From assembly GCF_002355655.1 (NCBI RefSeq), contig NZ_AP017569.1:1488001-1552000 (forward strand): 64,000 nt of DNA. Reading direction: 5' to 3'. This stretch comes from Halorubrum trapanicum (GTDB taxonomy: Archaea; Halobacteriota; Halobacteria; Halobacteriales; Haloferacaceae). The notes under the pieces are model-generated. The model saw nothing but the letters and a program-made list of their open reading frames with translations, did not search any database and was not told the origin of the DNA. Positions 63,427 to 64,000 of the stretch are shown here, in pieces (the first letter of the stretch is position 1; every line of letters begins with the position of its first letter). Both the position numbers and the translations under genes were made by a program.

Positions 63427-64000
63427 TCACTCGCCACCCAACACGGTCGGGTTGACCGCACCCGAGCCCTCGCCAACGTCGTAGCCGCGGCGGACCGCCT
63501 CGGTCATCTCCTCGACCGCGGCGCCGACCGCCTCGGGGAGCGACTCTCCCCGCGCCAGCCGCGCCGCGATCGCGCTCGATAACGCGCAGCCGGAGCCGTG
63601 GGTCGCGTCGGTGTCGATCCGGGGCGTCTCGAAGCGGTCGACGGTCGGCTCGCCGCGCTTCGCGGTTTCGCCCCCACCCGCACCTGCTGCGCGAACGAGC
63701 GTGTCGACGACGACGCCCTCCTCGACCGATTCACCCTCGGTCAGGTGCCCCCCTTTCACCAGCGCCGCGTCCGCGCCGAGCGCGACGAGCTCCCGCCCGG
63801 CCGCCTCGGCCTCGGCCGGGGTCTCGACCGGTTCGTCGGTCAACACCGCGGCCTCGTCGGCGTTCGGCGTGACGAGCGTCGCGGCCGCGACCAACTCCTC
63901 GTAGGCGTCCTCGGCGGCGGGCGAGAGCAGCCGGTCGCCGGTCGCCGCGACCATCACGGGGTCGACGACGAGGGGCGCGTCGGCGTCCCCCGCCAGCTCC
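63427..64000 (-). CDS. thiD: hydroxymethylpyrimidine/phosphomethylpyrimidine kinase (5' part outside window)
   Basis: Partial ribokinase-fold kinase of thiamine biosynthesis; 190 residues visible, N-terminus beyond the right edge. Motifs: VVDPVMVAATGDRLLSPAAE, LVTPNADEAAVLTDEPVETP, AALVKGGHL and the ATP/anion-hole THGSGCALSSAIAARLARGE. It ends in AVNPTVLGGE, so no fused ThiN domain is visible downstream in this copy. The enzyme phosphorylates HMP and HMP-P before joining to the thiazole. Confidence 0.93.
   Translation of the reverse strand, partial: ELAGDADAPLVVDPVMVAATGDRLLSPAAEDAYEELVAAATLVTPNADEAAVLTDEPVETPAEAEAAGRELVALGADAALVKGGHLTEGESVEEGVVVDTLVRAAGAGGGETAKRGEPTVDRFETPRIDTDATHGSGCALSSAIAARLARGESLPEAVGAAVEEMTEAVRRGYDVGEGSGAVNPTVLGGE

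Overview
The window is chromosomal DNA of a haloarchaeon. The proteins are strongly acidic, the DNA is very GC-rich, many promoters have a TATA box about 25-30 bp upstream of a start codon with no room for a leader, and the gene content is typical: split RNA polymerase B'/B'' and A'/A'' genes, RPA proteins, a histone doublet, Tat lipoproteins, sensory rhodopsin II with its transducer, and an Azf-type glucose-6-phosphate dehydrogenase. A Halorubrum-like member of the Haloferacales is my best guess (inference). No transposase, integrase or CRISPR array was seen.

Layout. 1-9.6 kb: E1-alpha of an oxoacid dehydrogenase (cut by the window edge), an RHH/coiled-coil protein, the rpa3-rpap3 ssDNA-binding pair, RNase Z, an ABC exporter and small conserved proteins. 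9.7-17.6 kb: aldo/keto reductase and DoxX genes divergent around a 23-bp tandem repeat, htrII-sopII phototaxis pair, siroheme decarboxylase and a TrpD-like protein. 18-26.4 kb: NAD synthase, NUDIX hydrolase, a possible PD-(D/E)XK/Cys-cluster protein, CBS protein, LLM oxidoreductase, tautomerase, dUTPase-like enzyme and aconitase. 27.1-37.5 kb: the rpoH-rpoB2-rpoB1-rpoA1-rpoA2-nusA-(lipoprotein)-rps12-rps7 operon, read leftward. 37.7-42.1 kb: two tRNA-Asp genes, the hdaI-hstA-rpa2 cluster and tRNA-Arg; each tRNA locus is followed by inverted and direct copies of the tRNA 3' end. 42.2-49.9 kb: Na+/H+ antiporter, azf, sepF and mutS. 49.9-61.9 kb: a surface-fibre-like cluster of SipW-cognate (TasA/camelysin-like) Tat substrates, two carrying an inserted von Willebrand A domain, with a dedicated SipW-type signal peptidase, an N-glycosylation-rich stalk protein, a small membrane protein and two winged-helix/membrane regulators. 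62-64 kb: ZIP transporter and the 3' part of thiD.

The most unusual signal is a family of about 250-bp noncoding elements present five times (near 3.75, 17.7, 26.6, 41.8 and 62.8 kb). All copies share conserved blocks and can form the same three helices. Helix sequences differ between copies by paired, compensatory changes, which suggests a structured RNA. Three copies have a TATA box at a fixed distance from the 5' end. The tails of two copies are tandemly amplified (69-bp and 57-bp units). I do not recognise this family. The second notable signal is the tRNA-tail-derived repeats.
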